Shown here: positions 8,314 through 16,581 of the stretch, one piece after another
Numbering within the stretch: the stretch's first letter is position 1
Layout of the letters: each line of letters begins with the position of its first letter
NCBI GenBank assembly: GCA_964544605.1
Contig: CAZJBX010000005.1
Location: 1 to 64,000, forward strand
Direction of reading: 5' to 3'
Source: JAMIFN01 sp964544605
GTDB taxonomy: Bacteria > Pseudomonadota > Gammaproteobacteria > Burkholderiales > Burkholderiaceae_C
Length of the DNA: 64,000 nucleotides
Notes under the pieces: generated by a model
What the model was told of the DNA's origin: nothing
The model's input: the letters and a program-made list of their open reading frames with translations, nothing else
The model's database searches: none
Position numbers and translations under genes: made by a program

Positions 8314-9267
8314 ATGACAACACCCTTACACCCCGCTGGCCAAGCCCGTACCGATGCCCTGATTGCCCGTGCCAAGAGCTCGCCGCCCATCCGCTGTGCG
8401 GTGGTGCACCCTTGTGATCCTGAGTCCCTCAAAGGGGCGCTGGATGCCGCTGCGCTGGGCTTTATTCAGCCCGTGCTGGTGGGCAATCGCTACCGCCTGC
8501 AAGAGAGCGCCGAAAAAGCGGGGGTGGACATCAGCCAACTGCCGATTGAGGACACCGAGCACAGCCATGCCGCTGCCGAGCGCGCCTCTGAGATGGCGGG
8601 TTTGGGCCAGGTGCAGATGCTGATGAAGGGCAGTTTGCACACCGATGAGCTGCTGAGCGCGATTGTGAAGAACCCGCTGCTGCGCACGGGCCGCCGCATG
8701 TCGCATGTGTTCCGTTTTGAAGTGCCGCTCTATCACAAGCCTTTGTTGATTACGGACGCGGCCATCAATGTGGCCCCGGCCCTGATGGAGAAGGCCGATA
8801 TTGTGCAGAACGCGATTGATTTCGCCCGCATCATGGGCACAGAGCAGCCCAAGGTGGCGATTTTGGCCGCCGTGGAAATGGTGAATGCCAAGATGACCTC
8901 AACCTTGGATGCCGCCGCCCTGTGCAAAATGGCCGATCGCAAGCAAATTACAGGCGGCTTGCTCGATGGGCCTTTGGCTTTTGACAATGCCATTTCGCCC
9001 GAGGCGGTGCGCATCAAGGGCATTGAGTCTGCCGTGGCCGGCGATGCCGATATTGTGCTGGCCCCTGATTTAGAAAGCGGCAATATGCTGGCCAAGCAGT
9101 TGGAGTATTTGGGCGGCGCACACGGCGCGGGCATCATGCTGGGCGCACGCGTGCCCGTGGCCCTGACCAGCCGCGCCGATGGGCCTGAGGCCCGCTCCAC
9201 TTCCGCCCTGCTCTGCGCTTTGGTGGCCCAGCACCGCGTGCAAACGGCCTTGCGCGGCATGGCCTGA
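8314..9267 (+). CDS. Phosphate acetyl/butyryltransferase
   Basis: 317-aa PTA_PTB-family protein that transfers an acyl group between CoA and phosphate, probably acetyl-CoA to acetyl phosphate. It resembles the isolated Pta half of bifunctional enoyl-CoA hydratase/phosphate acetyltransferase proteins. Visible blocks are ALGFIQPVLVGNRYRL, MKGSLHTDELLSAI, MSHVFRFEVPLYHKPLLITDAAINV, and GADIVLAPDLESGNML-like residues near the end (VAGDADIVLAPDLESGNML). The ATG at 8314 is preferred to a TTG at 8296. Acetate kinase follows 40 bp downstream, giving a Pta-AckA pair that makes ATP from acetyl-CoA or assimilates acetate. Acetyl versus butyryl preference is uncertain. Confidence 0.88.
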   Translation: MTTPLHPAGQARTDALIARAKSSPPIRCAVVHPCDPESLKGALDAAALGFIQPVLVGNRYRLQESAEKAGVDISQLPIEDTEHSHAAAERASEMAGLGQVQMLMKGSLHTDELLSAIVKNPLLRTGRRMSHVFRFEVPLYHKPLLITDAAINVAPALMEKADIVQNAIDFARIMGTEQPKVAILAAVEMVNAKMTSTLDAAALCKMADRKQITGGLLDGPLAFDNAISPEAVRIKGIESAVAGDADIVLAPDLESGNMLAKQLEYLGGAHGAGIMLGARVPVALTSRADGPEARSTSALLCALVAQHRVQTALRGMA

Positions 9268-9307
9268 GTTCTTTTGCTGTTTTTTTGCCCCTTGCGGTTT
9301 TTGTTTT

Positions 9308-10495
9308 ATGAAGATTCTTGCCATCAATAGCGGCTCGTCGAGCATCAAGTTTTCTTTGCACGAGGGGCGCGACCCAAAGCAATTGCACACCAGCCTCAGC
9401 GGTTTGATTGAGGGCCTAGAGCCGCAAGGCTGCCCGCGCCTGAGCTGGCGCTTGAACGATGGTGCCAAGCAAAGCCTAGAGCTGCCTTGCAGCGCCGACG
9501 ACGCACCGCACAGCGTGGCCTTGGCCGCCTTGCAGCAGCGCCTGCAAGACTGGGGCATAGGCCAGCCCAATGCCTTTGCCCACCGCATTGTGCATGGGGG
9601 CCGTTTGTTTGACCGCAGCGTGCTGCTGGATGAGGCCGCACTGCAAGCGCTGGAGGAGCTCAACCCCCTGGCCCCCCTGCACCAGCCGCACAATATTGCG
9701 GGCGTGCGCGCCTTTATGCAGCAGTTTCCGGGCGTGCCGCAAGTGGGCTGTTTTGATACCGCCTACCACGCCAATATGCCAGCACTCAACCGCCGCATTC
9801 CGCTGCCCGACAGCATTACCGATTTGGGCGTAGAGCGCTACGGCTTCCACGGCCTGTCTTACCACTACATCAGCGACAAACTGCTGGCGGCCACGCCTGC
9901 GGCCTATGGCAAAAGCATCATGGCGCATTTGGGCAGCGGCGCCAGCCTCTGCGCCGCAGTGGGCGGGCGCAGCCAAGCCACCACCATGAGTTTTTCGGCC
10001 CTAGACGGCCTGATGATGGGCAGCCGCCCCGGCAATTTGGACACTGGCGTGCTGATTTACCTGATGAAGCAGGGCTGGACGGTCGAGCAAATTGAAACGG
10101 CCCTCTACAAACAAAGCGGCCTGCTGGGGGTCAGCGGCATCAGCGGCGATATGCGCACCCTGCGCGCCAGCCAAGCGCCGCGCGCGCAAGAGGCCATCGC
10201 CCTGTTTGTGCAGCGCATTGTGCAAGAGGTCGGCAGCCTGGCCGCCACCATCGGCGGGCTCGATGTGCTGGCCTTCAGCGGCGGCATTGGCGAGAACGAT
10301 GCCGCCACCCGCCTAGCCGTGTGCCAAAGGCTGGCCCACCTCGGCCTGCGCCTTGACAACGAAATCAACGCCCAAGCCAGCGTCCACCGCACACAAAAAC
10401 TCAGCCGCGACGACAGCGCCGTTGAGATTTGGCTCGTGCCCACCGATGAGGGCAGCGTGGCGGCGGGTGAGGCGCTGGGTTTGCTGGGGGCTTAA
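9308..10495 (+). CDS. ackA: Acetate kinase
   Basis: 395-aa ASKHA-fold kinase that interconverts acetyl phosphate and acetate with ATP/ADP. The N-terminal signature INSGSSSIKFSL is intact, the second signature is ERYGFHGLSYHYIS, and the adenosine region is MAHLGSGASLCAA with DGLMMGSRPGNLD. The catalytic Asp/Arg context (GCFDTAYHANMP; FSGGIGEND) is present. Starting at 9308 places the signature at residues 6-15, as in the family. It forms a unit with the upstream phosphotransacetylase and ends 22 bp before ubiA. Confidence 0.95.
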   Translation: MKILAINSGSSSIKFSLHEGRDPKQLHTSLSGLIEGLEPQGCPRLSWRLNDGAKQSLELPCSADDAPHSVALAALQQRLQDWGIGQPNAFAHRIVHGGRLFDRSVLLDEAALQALEELNPLAPLHQPHNIAGVRAFMQQFPGVPQVGCFDTAYHANMPALNRRIPLPDSITDLGVERYGFHGLSYHYISDKLLAATPAAYGKSIMAHLGSGASLCAAVGGRSQATTMSFSALDGLMMGSRPGNLDTGVLIYLMKQGWTVEQIETALYKQSGLLGVSGISGDMRTLRASQAPRAQEAIALFVQRIVQEVGSLAATIGGLDVLAFSGGIGENDAATRLAVCQRLAHLGLRLDNEINAQASVHRTQKLSRDDSAVEIWLVPTDEGSVAAGEALGLLGA

Positions 10496-10517
10496 GTCAG
10501 CCACTTAAAATCGCCCC

Positions 10518-11411
10518 ATGTCTGCCTCAGTCCTCAGCTCAAAACTCCACCTCTACCTCGATCTCATCCGCTGGAACCGCCCCGCTGGCTGGCTGCTGCT
10601 GCTCTGGCCCACCTTGGTCGCCCTGTGGCTGGCCTCAGGCGGCAGGCCAAGCTGGCATTTGCTGGCCGTATTTGTACTGGGCACGGTGCTGATGCGCTCG
10701 GCCGGTTGCTGCATCAACGATGTCGCCGACAGAGACTTTGACCGCCATGTCAAACGCACCGCAGGCCGCCCCGTCACCACGGGCCGCATCAGCGTCAAAG
10801 AAGCCTTGGCCGTGGGCGCGACGCTGGCGCTGGCCGCTTTTGCGCTGGCCTTGAGCACCAATGCGCTCACCATCCTCTGGTCGTTTGCGGCGCTGACCGT
10901 GGCCATCATCTACCCCTTTGCCAAACGCCACATCGCCATGCCGCAAGCCGTGTTGGGCGTGGCCTTTAGCTTTGGCATCCCCATGACGGCCGCTGCCGCG
11001 CAAGGCTTTATTGACTGGCGCATCACCGGCCCGCTGGTGCTGGCCAATCTGCTGTGGGTGCTCGCTTATGACACCGAATACGCCATGGTGGACCGCGACG
11101 ACGACCTCAAAATCGGCATGAAAACCTCGGCCATCACCTTGGGCCGTTTTGATGTGGCCGCCATTGTGTTGTTTTACCTCGGCCACTGGGCTTTCACTGC
11201 TTGGGTGCTGTGGCAGGTTTTGCCCTTGGCCAGCCACTGGGCCTTGGCCCTATTTGCCGTGGCCAATGTGCTTGTGCTGGCGCAAATTGCTTGGCACTGG
11301 GCCCTTATTCGCACACGCGAGCGAGAGCCTTGCTTTAAAGCCTTCACGCAAAACCACTGGCTGGGCTTGACTTGGTTTGTGTGCGTACTCGGTGTCTATG
11401 CCTTGGCGTAA
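10518..11411 (+). CDS. ubiA: 4-hydroxybenzoate polyprenyltransferase
   Basis: 297-aa integral membrane prenyltransferase that attaches the polyprenyl tail to 4-hydroxybenzoate in ubiquinone synthesis. The first Asp-rich motif NDVADRDFD is at about 67-75, followed by KRTAGRPVTTGRIS; the second is YDTEYAMVDRDDDLKIGMK. About eight hydrophobic helices are apparent. Start context and length are normal. It is the last housekeeping gene before the accessory island. Confidence 0.94.
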   Translation: MSASVLSSKLHLYLDLIRWNRPAGWLLLLWPTLVALWLASGGRPSWHLLAVFVLGTVLMRSAGCCINDVADRDFDRHVKRTAGRPVTTGRISVKEALAVGATLALAAFALALSTNALTILWSFAALTVAIIYPFAKRHIAMPQAVLGVAFSFGIPMTAAAAQGFIDWRITGPLVLANLLWVLAYDTEYAMVDRDDDLKIGMKTSAITLGRFDVAAIVLFYLGHWAFTAWVLWQVLPLASHWALALFAVANVLVLAQIAWHWALIRTREREPCFKAFTQNHWLGLTWFVCVLGVYALA

Positions 11412-11767
11412 GGCCCGCCAATCACCTTGGCTCGTCTTAATGAGGCAAGCGCAGCCTGATGCGGCAATCCCTCACTTCGTCATGCTGAACTCGATTCAGT
11501 ATCTCGATTTGCAATTGAGTGACGGCAATTGAGATTGCGGGTCAAGCCTGCAATGACAAGATGAGCAAAACCGTCATATCGGCGGTAGGGGCACGGCGTG
11601 CCGTGCCCAACACGACGCATTGTTATTACAAAAAATACATGGTCATTATGTTCGTACTGGCCCCATACACCATCCGCGCCAAATAATTCACAACAACAAT
11701 TATTATTTATCGCCTTGCGACAGGCGTTTTGTTAAAATATGTTTTCTACAAACAATTGAGACAAACC
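11412..11767. repeat. Intergenic repeats between ubiA and the Fic operon
   Basis: 356 bp without a gene. It contains a CGTCATGCTGAACTCGATTC-type element (around 11479), a GAGATTGCGGGTCAAGCCTG hairpin piece at 11531-11557 also found at 22028-22054, and a family B GTAG-type REP at 11585-11608. From about 11630 the sequence becomes AT-rich, marking the edge of the island and probably holding the antitoxin promoter. Confidence 0.65.
11585..11608. repeat. GTAG-type REP, family B copy 3
   Basis: Begins GTAGGGGCACGGCG and folds back as CGCCGTGCCC, in inverted orientation relative to the copies at 55-82 and 307-333. The GTAG start is the RAYT-type tetranucleotide. Confidence 0.65.
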
Positions 11768-12142
11768 ATGCACAAAGACAACAAACAAGCCATCGATGAA
11801 GCTCAACTGATTGAGTATTTCAAACCCCTGATTAGGCGTCAACTTCAAGGCGACATCAGCATAGAGGAAATGCTGGACTTGGCCACTTCATTCATGCGCT
11901 CAGGGCAGCCCAAACAGGCCTTGCGCCAAATCAGCCCAGAAGAACGCTACCGCCGCAGCGAGGTCATTCGTCGTGCCCGCAACAATGTCCGGCTGGAGGG
12001 CATCATCCTCGATGATGACGAGGAGCAGCTCAATCGCCGCTATATCAACGGCGAGATCAGCTCTGACGAACTCAGCTTGCTCGGTATGGCCCACATCAAG
12101 GCGAAATTCATGACCTATGACGACAATTCAAGCCATGAATAA
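11768..12142 (+). CDS. VbhA-like antitoxin of a Fic toxin
   Basis: 124-aa protein matching the VbhA/class I Fic inhibitor type. Residues 63-105 (RSEVIRRARNNVRLEGI then RRYINGEISSDELSL) have the inhibitory helix with the [S/T]xxxE[G/N] motif, here NVRLEG with Glu77; the usual Ser/Thr is Asn. In this family that Glu sits in the Fic active site and blocks ATP orientation. A similar RRQLQGDISIEEML segment occurs at 23-36, so the module may be duplicated. The ATG at 11768 follows a weak GAGA; the frame is open from 11729. The next gene overlaps its 3' end, as expected for a toxin-antitoxin pair. Confidence 0.75.
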   Translation: MHKDNKQAIDEAQLIEYFKPLIRRQLQGDISIEEMLDLATSFMRSGQPKQALRQISPEERYRRSEVIRRARNNVRLEGIILDDDEEQLNRRYINGEISSDELSLLGMAHIKAKFMTYDDNSSHE

Positions 12143-13166
12143 GTCAAAATCTCAATTGCAGCTCGCTTTAGCTGAAAACCTAAGCTTCAAGCGCATTAGG
12201 GAAATTGAAGAGGTCTCAATTCCTGGCAGCTTCGACGCAGCCCATTTGCGACGCATACACGAGCATATTTTTCAAGATTTCGCACAACTTCATGGTGCTG
12301 GCCTCTACCGTCCCGACCGCAATCAGAGCTATTACTATAAAAATCGGGTTTTAGAGGGAGGCCAAGTGGGCTACCTTGTGTATTACCCGATCAAGAACAT
12401 GGGGATCATGGTGGAACAGGCCCTCCAAGAATTTGGTGGCCCAGAGCGCTTAAGGGGGCTTAATCAGCATGAAGCCAGTATGCAATTGGCCTCACTTTAT
12501 GGCCGTTTAGATTACGCCCACCCTTTCAGAGAGGGCAATAGTCGCACATTGCGAATTTTTATCAGTCAATTGGCTTCTGAGGCGGGCTTTGATCTAGACT
12601 GGTCTAAAAATAATGCCAATGCAAAGAGCCGCAATGAGCTTTACATCGCTCGCGATTTGGCCGTGCTAGACCAACGCTACCCAGGCTTGGACGAAGCGCG
12701 GGCCATGGCGACCGATGACCGTGAAGAGTATGAGGCATGGGCCACATTTGCCATGCACTTTCAAGAGCACCCCCGATTGGAGCACTTGATTTTTAAAGGG
12801 CTCACTCAGTCAGGTCAGAGGTTTTCGCAAAAATTCAGTGAAGAAGAGCAGGCATCTATCCATGATGATGCGCTCAAGCAACTGGCCAGCAGCGTACAAG
12901 AGCTGAGCCAGCATTCGCACCTCCAACATCTGAATGCAAAAGACCTAGGAAAGATTACTTATCACCGAAATATATTAAAAGGGGCTATTAAAAATAAATC
13001 CCTAGCTGAGCAAACCAGCACCTTGGCTCGTTTTGATGAACTGATGCAAGATAAAGACGCGCTGAGGAAAGTGCTCGATACCGATATTGACACCGATACC
13101 CAAACAAAAGAAAAACCTCAGCTTTCTAAGCAAAACAAAGGCTCTGATTTTGACCTAGAGCTGTAG
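12117..13166 (+). CDS. Fic-domain toxin (probable AMP transferase)
   Basis: 349-aa Fic protein. The core motif is HPFREGNSR at about 135-143 against the canonical HxFx[D/E]GNGRxxR; the catalytic His, the Glu and the first Gly-Asn are present, but the second Gly is Ser. The DYAHPFREGN context and GxFDxxHLRRIHxxIF region resemble VbhT/Bep-type Fic toxins that transfer AMP to targets such as topoisomerases. About 170 residues after the Fic fold are helical and unassigned; no BID domain is obvious. The start at 12117 overlaps the antitoxin by 26 bp; an in-frame ATG at 12135 is an alternative. Base composition is more AT-rich than neighbouring housekeeping genes, which suggests transfer. Confidence 0.82.
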   Translation: MTTIQAMNKSKSQLQLALAENLSFKRIREIEEVSIPGSFDAAHLRRIHEHIFQDFAQLHGAGLYRPDRNQSYYYKNRVLEGGQVGYLVYYPIKNMGIMVEQALQEFGGPERLRGLNQHEASMQLASLYGRLDYAHPFREGNSRTLRIFISQLASEAGFDLDWSKNNANAKSRNELYIARDLAVLDQRYPGLDEARAMATDDREEYEAWATFAMHFQEHPRLEHLIFKGLTQSGQRFSQKFSEEEQASIHDDALKQLASSVQELSQHSHLQHLNAKDLGKITYHRNILKGAIKNKSLAEQTSTLARFDELMQDKDALRKVLDTDIDTDTQTKEKPQLSKQNKGSDFDLEL

Positions 13167-13356
13167 GGCAAAGAAAAGCAGTCTGGATGCGAGTGGGCAG
13201 AGTGCAAACGGTAGCTGGCCACCCAGAACCTGAGCAATGAGAGGTCAAGGTCATAGCGCTCACACACCTGCCTGAACTCGCCCTGACCTGACTCGTATTC
13301 AAGTACAACTTTTAATTTCTATTGTTCATCGTATTTGCCCATGGAGAGACTCCCAT

Positions 13357-13380
13357 AAAGTTGGATGGGTGTCCAACTTT
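13357..13380. repeat. Inverted repeat between convergent genes
   Basis: AAAGTTGGA-TGGGTG-TCCAACTTT, a 9-bp stem with a 6-nt loop. It lies in the 288-bp gap between the fic gene and the convergent AAA+ gene. No T run follows on either strand, so it is at best a weak terminator; it could also be an insertion-sequence remnant. I see no gene in 13167-13454. Confidence 0.5.
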
Positions 13381-13454
13381 GAGGGGCAATTCAGAGAGCG
13401 TGGGAACCCATGAGTCTTCGCTTCCACGCAGAGCGTAAAAGCGAGAAAAAGCCC

Positions 13455-15542
13455 TTATACAAAACCCACGGCGGCGCGGCTACCTTCTTTCAGGCTGCAT
13501 TCAGCCTCTAGTGCCGAGACCAGTGCATCTGCTGAGTTCAGGTGCTGAAAGCGGTGCCGGCGGCGCACGGCGGCAAAATCGCCAGGGGTCAAGCAGCGCA
13601 AACGCTGTAAGCGTTGCAGGCTATGGGCCTGCGCTGCGGGCAGTTGCAGTTCTTGGCAATAGCCTTGTAGCAGTTTGACCGCTTGTTCGGGCCGCAAAAA
13701 ATCGAATTTGATTTTTAAATCAAAACGCCGCAGCGCCGCTTGATCCAGTGCCGTCATTAAATTGGTCGAGGCAATGAACACACCGCCAAACGCCTCCATT
13801 TGCGTCAGCATCTCATTCACGCTGCTGACTTCCCACGACTGCTGAGCCCCACGGCGGTCTTGCAAAAAGCTATCAACCTCGTCAATCAACAGCAAGGCGC
13901 CATCTTGTTCAGCCTGCTGAAAAGCATGGGCGATGTTTTTTTCGTTCCCGCCCACCCACATCGACATCAAATCCGATGCGCGTTTGCACAGCAGCGGCAC
14001 GCCCATCTGCTCGGCCAGCCAGCGGGCGTAAGCCGTTTTGCCCGTGCCAGGCGGCCCGTACAAACACAAGCGCCCTGTTCGTGCAGCCACCAAACCTGCG
14101 GCCACAGCGTCTAAATCCGCGTCAGCATGTGTCAATTGTGGGGCGTAAAGTTCTGGCAAACGATTGGGGTCGTTTTTAGCCAAAGGGCGGTGCCCTTGCG
14201 CCTCTAAGGTGCTATTGATCAATCGTTCAAACGCCGCTGCGCAAGTAGGCGCATCCAGCTCGTGGCGAATCGCACGCAGCACTGAACTGGCTCTGGCCGC
14301 CACAGCGGGCGCCAGCGTTTGCAGTTCGGCCACGCGAGCCAGTTGTGACGCATCCAGCAAATCGTGGCAGTGTTTATGCAGAATTTTCTCGCGCTGCTTT
14401 TTGGGCGGTATGGGCAGCTCCAGCACCATGTCAAAACGGCGAATAAAAGCAGGGTCCAGCCCAGCTATCGAGTTAGACAGCCACAGCGTGGGCACGGGGT
14501 TTTCTTCTAGCGCTCGGTTCATCCAAGCCTTGCGAGATTGCGCTGTGCTCTTGTGCCCTACAAGAGAGCTGCCGTCATTGAATACATCTTCTATCTCATC
14601 AAAAACGATAAGCGCCTGCCCACGCGCAAAAAAACTTTGCGCCGCACGGAAGGCGCGTAGGCGGCTGCTGCCGTCCACCGCATCCCCATCGGCATCTTCG
14701 CTAGATACCTCAAACAATTCACGCCCCAACTCGCCAGCCAACACCCGTGCCAACTGGCTTTTGCCTGTGCCTGGTGCGCCATGCAAAAGAATATTGACCC
14801 CTTTGCGCCCAGTGGCGTTGGCCTGCCGCAGATAGCGGCACAAAATATCTAAAGAGGCTTGAATATGGCTGTAATCGCTTAGTTGCAACTCGGCAGGCCC
14901 TAGCGCTGACACCGTGCCGCGCAATAGGTGAATGGGTTCGGCATCGGACGAGGCCATCAAATCGGCAAACTGATCAGACAGCAGATCTAATTTGCGCGAT
15001 AGCACATGGGCATTCGCATCGACCGACACCAAGCCTGAACGCGCTAGCGCCCCATTGATCCCCAAAGAAGCCCGAATATCTGATTCCGGCAAATTCAAAA
15101 TCACCGACAGCGCATGAAACAACTTGGTGGAAGACAGCGAACTTAGCAGATCAACTGCTTCTTCCAGCAGACCACCATTGCGGACGGAAACGGAAAATTC
15201 CAAAATCCTGCAATCGGTCGCATTCAAACCCAGCAAATCGGCCAATTTCGCCATATTACGAAGCAGGCGTGCAGGTAATTGGTTTTTTGTTGCGTTTTTC
15301 TCAGCCTTGCGGTGCAACTGGCGTAGCTCCTGCAAAACGGCTTTGGCATCAAATTCTTGCCTATCAGGTTCAAGCCAATGTCCTAACCCCAACGCATACG
15401 CAAAATTGTCGTTGTGAAAACCGTGGCGCTCAACAAACTGACGATGCCAGCCCATGGGCACCAAAATACGCAGCACCCACAACTGCATGACTGGCTCTAA
15501 ATCAGCCGAATTGGCGGCGGTAATGAAAGGCATTTTGATCAT
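13455..15542 (-). CDS. Two-module AAA+ ATPase of unknown function
   Basis: 695-aa protein with two AAA+ modules. Module 1 has Walker A GAPGTGKS (255-262), Walker B IVFDEIED (312-319), sensor WLSNS and an Arg-finger-like IRRFD. Module 2 has Walker A GPPGTGKT (496-503), Walker B LLIDEVDS (551-558), sensor FIASTN and LRRFD. The N-terminal 200 residues have no recognisable domain. The tandem arrangement is reminiscent of Cdc48/ClpX-type remodellers, but no peptidase or nuclease is fused or adjacent. It sits alone on the minus strand in the defence-like island; a role in defence or protein remodelling is inference from location. Confidence 0.75.
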   Translation of the reverse strand: MIKMPFITAANSADLEPVMQLWVLRILVPMGWHRQFVERHGFHNDNFAYALGLGHWLEPDRQEFDAKAVLQELRQLHRKAEKNATKNQLPARLLRNMAKLADLLGLNATDCRILEFSVSVRNGGLLEEAVDLLSSLSSTKLFHALSVILNLPESDIRASLGINGALARSGLVSVDANAHVLSRKLDLLSDQFADLMASSDAEPIHLLRGTVSALGPAELQLSDYSHIQASLDILCRYLRQANATGRKGVNILLHGAPGTGKSQLARVLAGELGRELFEVSSEDADGDAVDGSSRLRAFRAAQSFFARGQALIVFDEIEDVFNDGSSLVGHKSTAQSRKAWMNRALEENPVPTLWLSNSIAGLDPAFIRRFDMVLELPIPPKKQREKILHKHCHDLLDASQLARVAELQTLAPAVAARASSVLRAIRHELDAPTCAAAFERLINSTLEAQGHRPLAKNDPNRLPELYAPQLTHADADLDAVAAGLVAARTGRLCLYGPPGTGKTAYARWLAEQMGVPLLCKRASDLMSMWVGGNEKNIAHAFQQAEQDGALLLIDEVDSFLQDRRGAQQSWEVSSVNEMLTQMEAFGGVFIASTNLMTALDQAALRRFDLKIKFDFLRPEQAVKLLQGYCQELQLPAAQAHSLQRLQRLRCLTPGDFAAVRRRHRFQHLNSADALVSALEAECSLKEGSRAAVGFV

Positions 15543-15667
15543 GATGATGTCCCCTAGTTGGTGTAGCCATTATCCAGATTGATGCGACAAGATGCGTCAC
15601 ATGCAACCATCCTTTACCATACAACATCACCGTAAACCACCAATCAACATTTCCGTCAGAATGCATT

Positions 15668-15700
15668 AAAAAAGTGAGCTGCTCAGGCAGGTTTTGCGGC
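15668..15700. repeat. Island direct repeat, copy 1
   Basis: Core GAGCTGCTCAGGCAGG followed by TTTTGCGGC, preceded by AAAAAAGT. Direct copies lie at 16499-16531 and 17559-17590. This copy lies between the divergent AAA+ and macrodomain genes, 80 bp before the N gap. The 237 bp from 15543 to 15779 otherwise show no gene. Confidence 0.8.
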
Positions 15701-15779
15701 CTAAAATCGGTATTTAGCTATTAAAAATCTGTGCAGCAGCGGAACCATCGAGCCATTTCAACAAAACGCAAAAAGCGGC

Positions 15780-15879
15780 NNNNNNNNNNNNNNNNNNNNN
15801 NNNNNNNNNNNNNNNNNNNNNNNNNNNNNNNNNNNNNNNNNNNNNNNNNNNNNNNNNNNNNNNNNNNNNNNNNNNNNNN
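15780..15879. other. Assembly gap (100 N)
   Basis: Exactly 100 N, the conventional placeholder for a gap of unknown size. It abuts a 9-bp tandem repeat, which probably broke the assembly. The promoter and true 5' end of the macrodomain gene may lie in it. Confidence 0.97.
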
Positions 15880-15942
15880 ATGAACACCATGAACACCATG
15901 AACACCATGAACACCATGAACACCATGAACACCATGAACACC
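15880..15942 (+). repeat. Tandem 9-bp repeat (ATGAACACC) x7 or more
   Basis: Seven perfect ATGAACACC units that encode repeated Met-Asn-Thr at the start of the macrodomain protein. The array runs into the N gap, so the true copy number is unknown. The unit length is a multiple of three, so gain or loss keeps the frame but changes the number of possible ATG starts. Confidence 0.95.
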
Positions 15943-16464
15943 AGCCATCAGGCCACGGAAATTTATCCATTGCTGGCCGACATCACCCGCCTAAAAGCCG
16001 ATGTCATTGTCAATTCAGCCAACACCAGCTTGCTGGCAGGCAGCGGCGTGTGCGGCGCCATCCACCGCAAAGCTGGGCCTGAACTAGAGCGCTACTGCCG
16101 CACGCTGGGCGGTTGCGCGGTGGGGCAGGCCAAAATCACGCAGGGTTTTGCCCTGCCCGCAAAGTATGTGGTGCATACCGTCGGCCCCGTGTGGCAGGGC
16201 GGCGCAGCGGGCGAAGCCGAATTGCTCGCCGCGTGCTACACGCAATCGCTGCTATTGGCCGCCGAGGCTGGCGCACGCAGCATCGCTTTTCCCTGCATCA
16301 GCACGGGCATCCATCGCTATCCCTTAACCTTGGCAACGCAAATTGCCGTGCAAACCGTGCGGGGGTTTATTGCCCAAGCAGCATACGCAGAGCAATTCAC
16401 CGACATTGCGTTTTGTTGCAGCAGTGAAGAGCAAATGACGGCGTACAGATCGGCCTTGGCTTAA
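15880..16464 (+). CDS. Macrodomain protein, probable O-acetyl-ADP-ribose deacetylase (5' end uncertain)
   Basis: 194 aa as visible. After seven MNT repeats, residues 25-190 form a complete macrodomain of the YmdB/MacroD type: ITRLKADVIVNSANTSLLAGSGVCGAIHRKAG (ADP-ribose-binding Asn and Gly-rich loop), GQAKITQGFALPAKYVVHTVGPVW, and IAFPCISTGIHRYP (loop 2). Such enzymes remove acetyl or ADP-ribosyl groups from ADP-ribose conjugates, including the sirtuin product O-acetyl-ADP-ribose. A sirtuin gene lies convergently 117 bp away. The start could be any of the ATGs in the repeat, or upstream in the gap; the last one (15934) already includes the whole domain. Confidence 0.85.
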   Translation: MNTMNTMNTMNTMNTMNTMNTSHQATEIYPLLADITRLKADVIVNSANTSLLAGSGVCGAIHRKAGPELERYCRTLGGCAVGQAKITQGFALPAKYVVHTVGPVWQGGAAGEAELLAACYTQSLLLAAEAGARSIAFPCISTGIHRYPLTLATQIAVQTVRGFIAQAAYAEQFTDIAFCCSSEEQMTAYRSALA

Positions 16465-16498
16465 TGCTCCGTAAGCTCCACCGCACTCAAACCGTATC

Positions 16499-16531
16499 AA
16501 AAAAGTGAGCTGCTCAGGCAGGTTTTACGGC
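16499..16531. repeat. Island direct repeat, copy 2
   Basis: Shares AAAAAAGTGAGCTGCTCAGG and the following CAGGTTTT with copy 1; only one base differs in the core (TTTTACGGC). It lies between the convergent macrodomain and sirtuin genes, 51 bp beyond the sirtuin stop. Confidence 0.8.
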
Positions 16532-16581
16532 TAGAAATGTGGATTTAATGCCTAAAAATTGGTCTGTTTCTGGGCATGATT

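Noticed and set aside
11715..11738. Promoter of the antitoxin gene (TTGCGA and TAAAAT)
   Set aside because: Spacer of only 12 bp; the region is probably regulatory but this pair does not fit.
15880..15942. Frame-shifting phase-variation tract
   Set aside because: The unit is 9 bp, so copy-number change cannot shift the frame; only leader length or start choice would vary.
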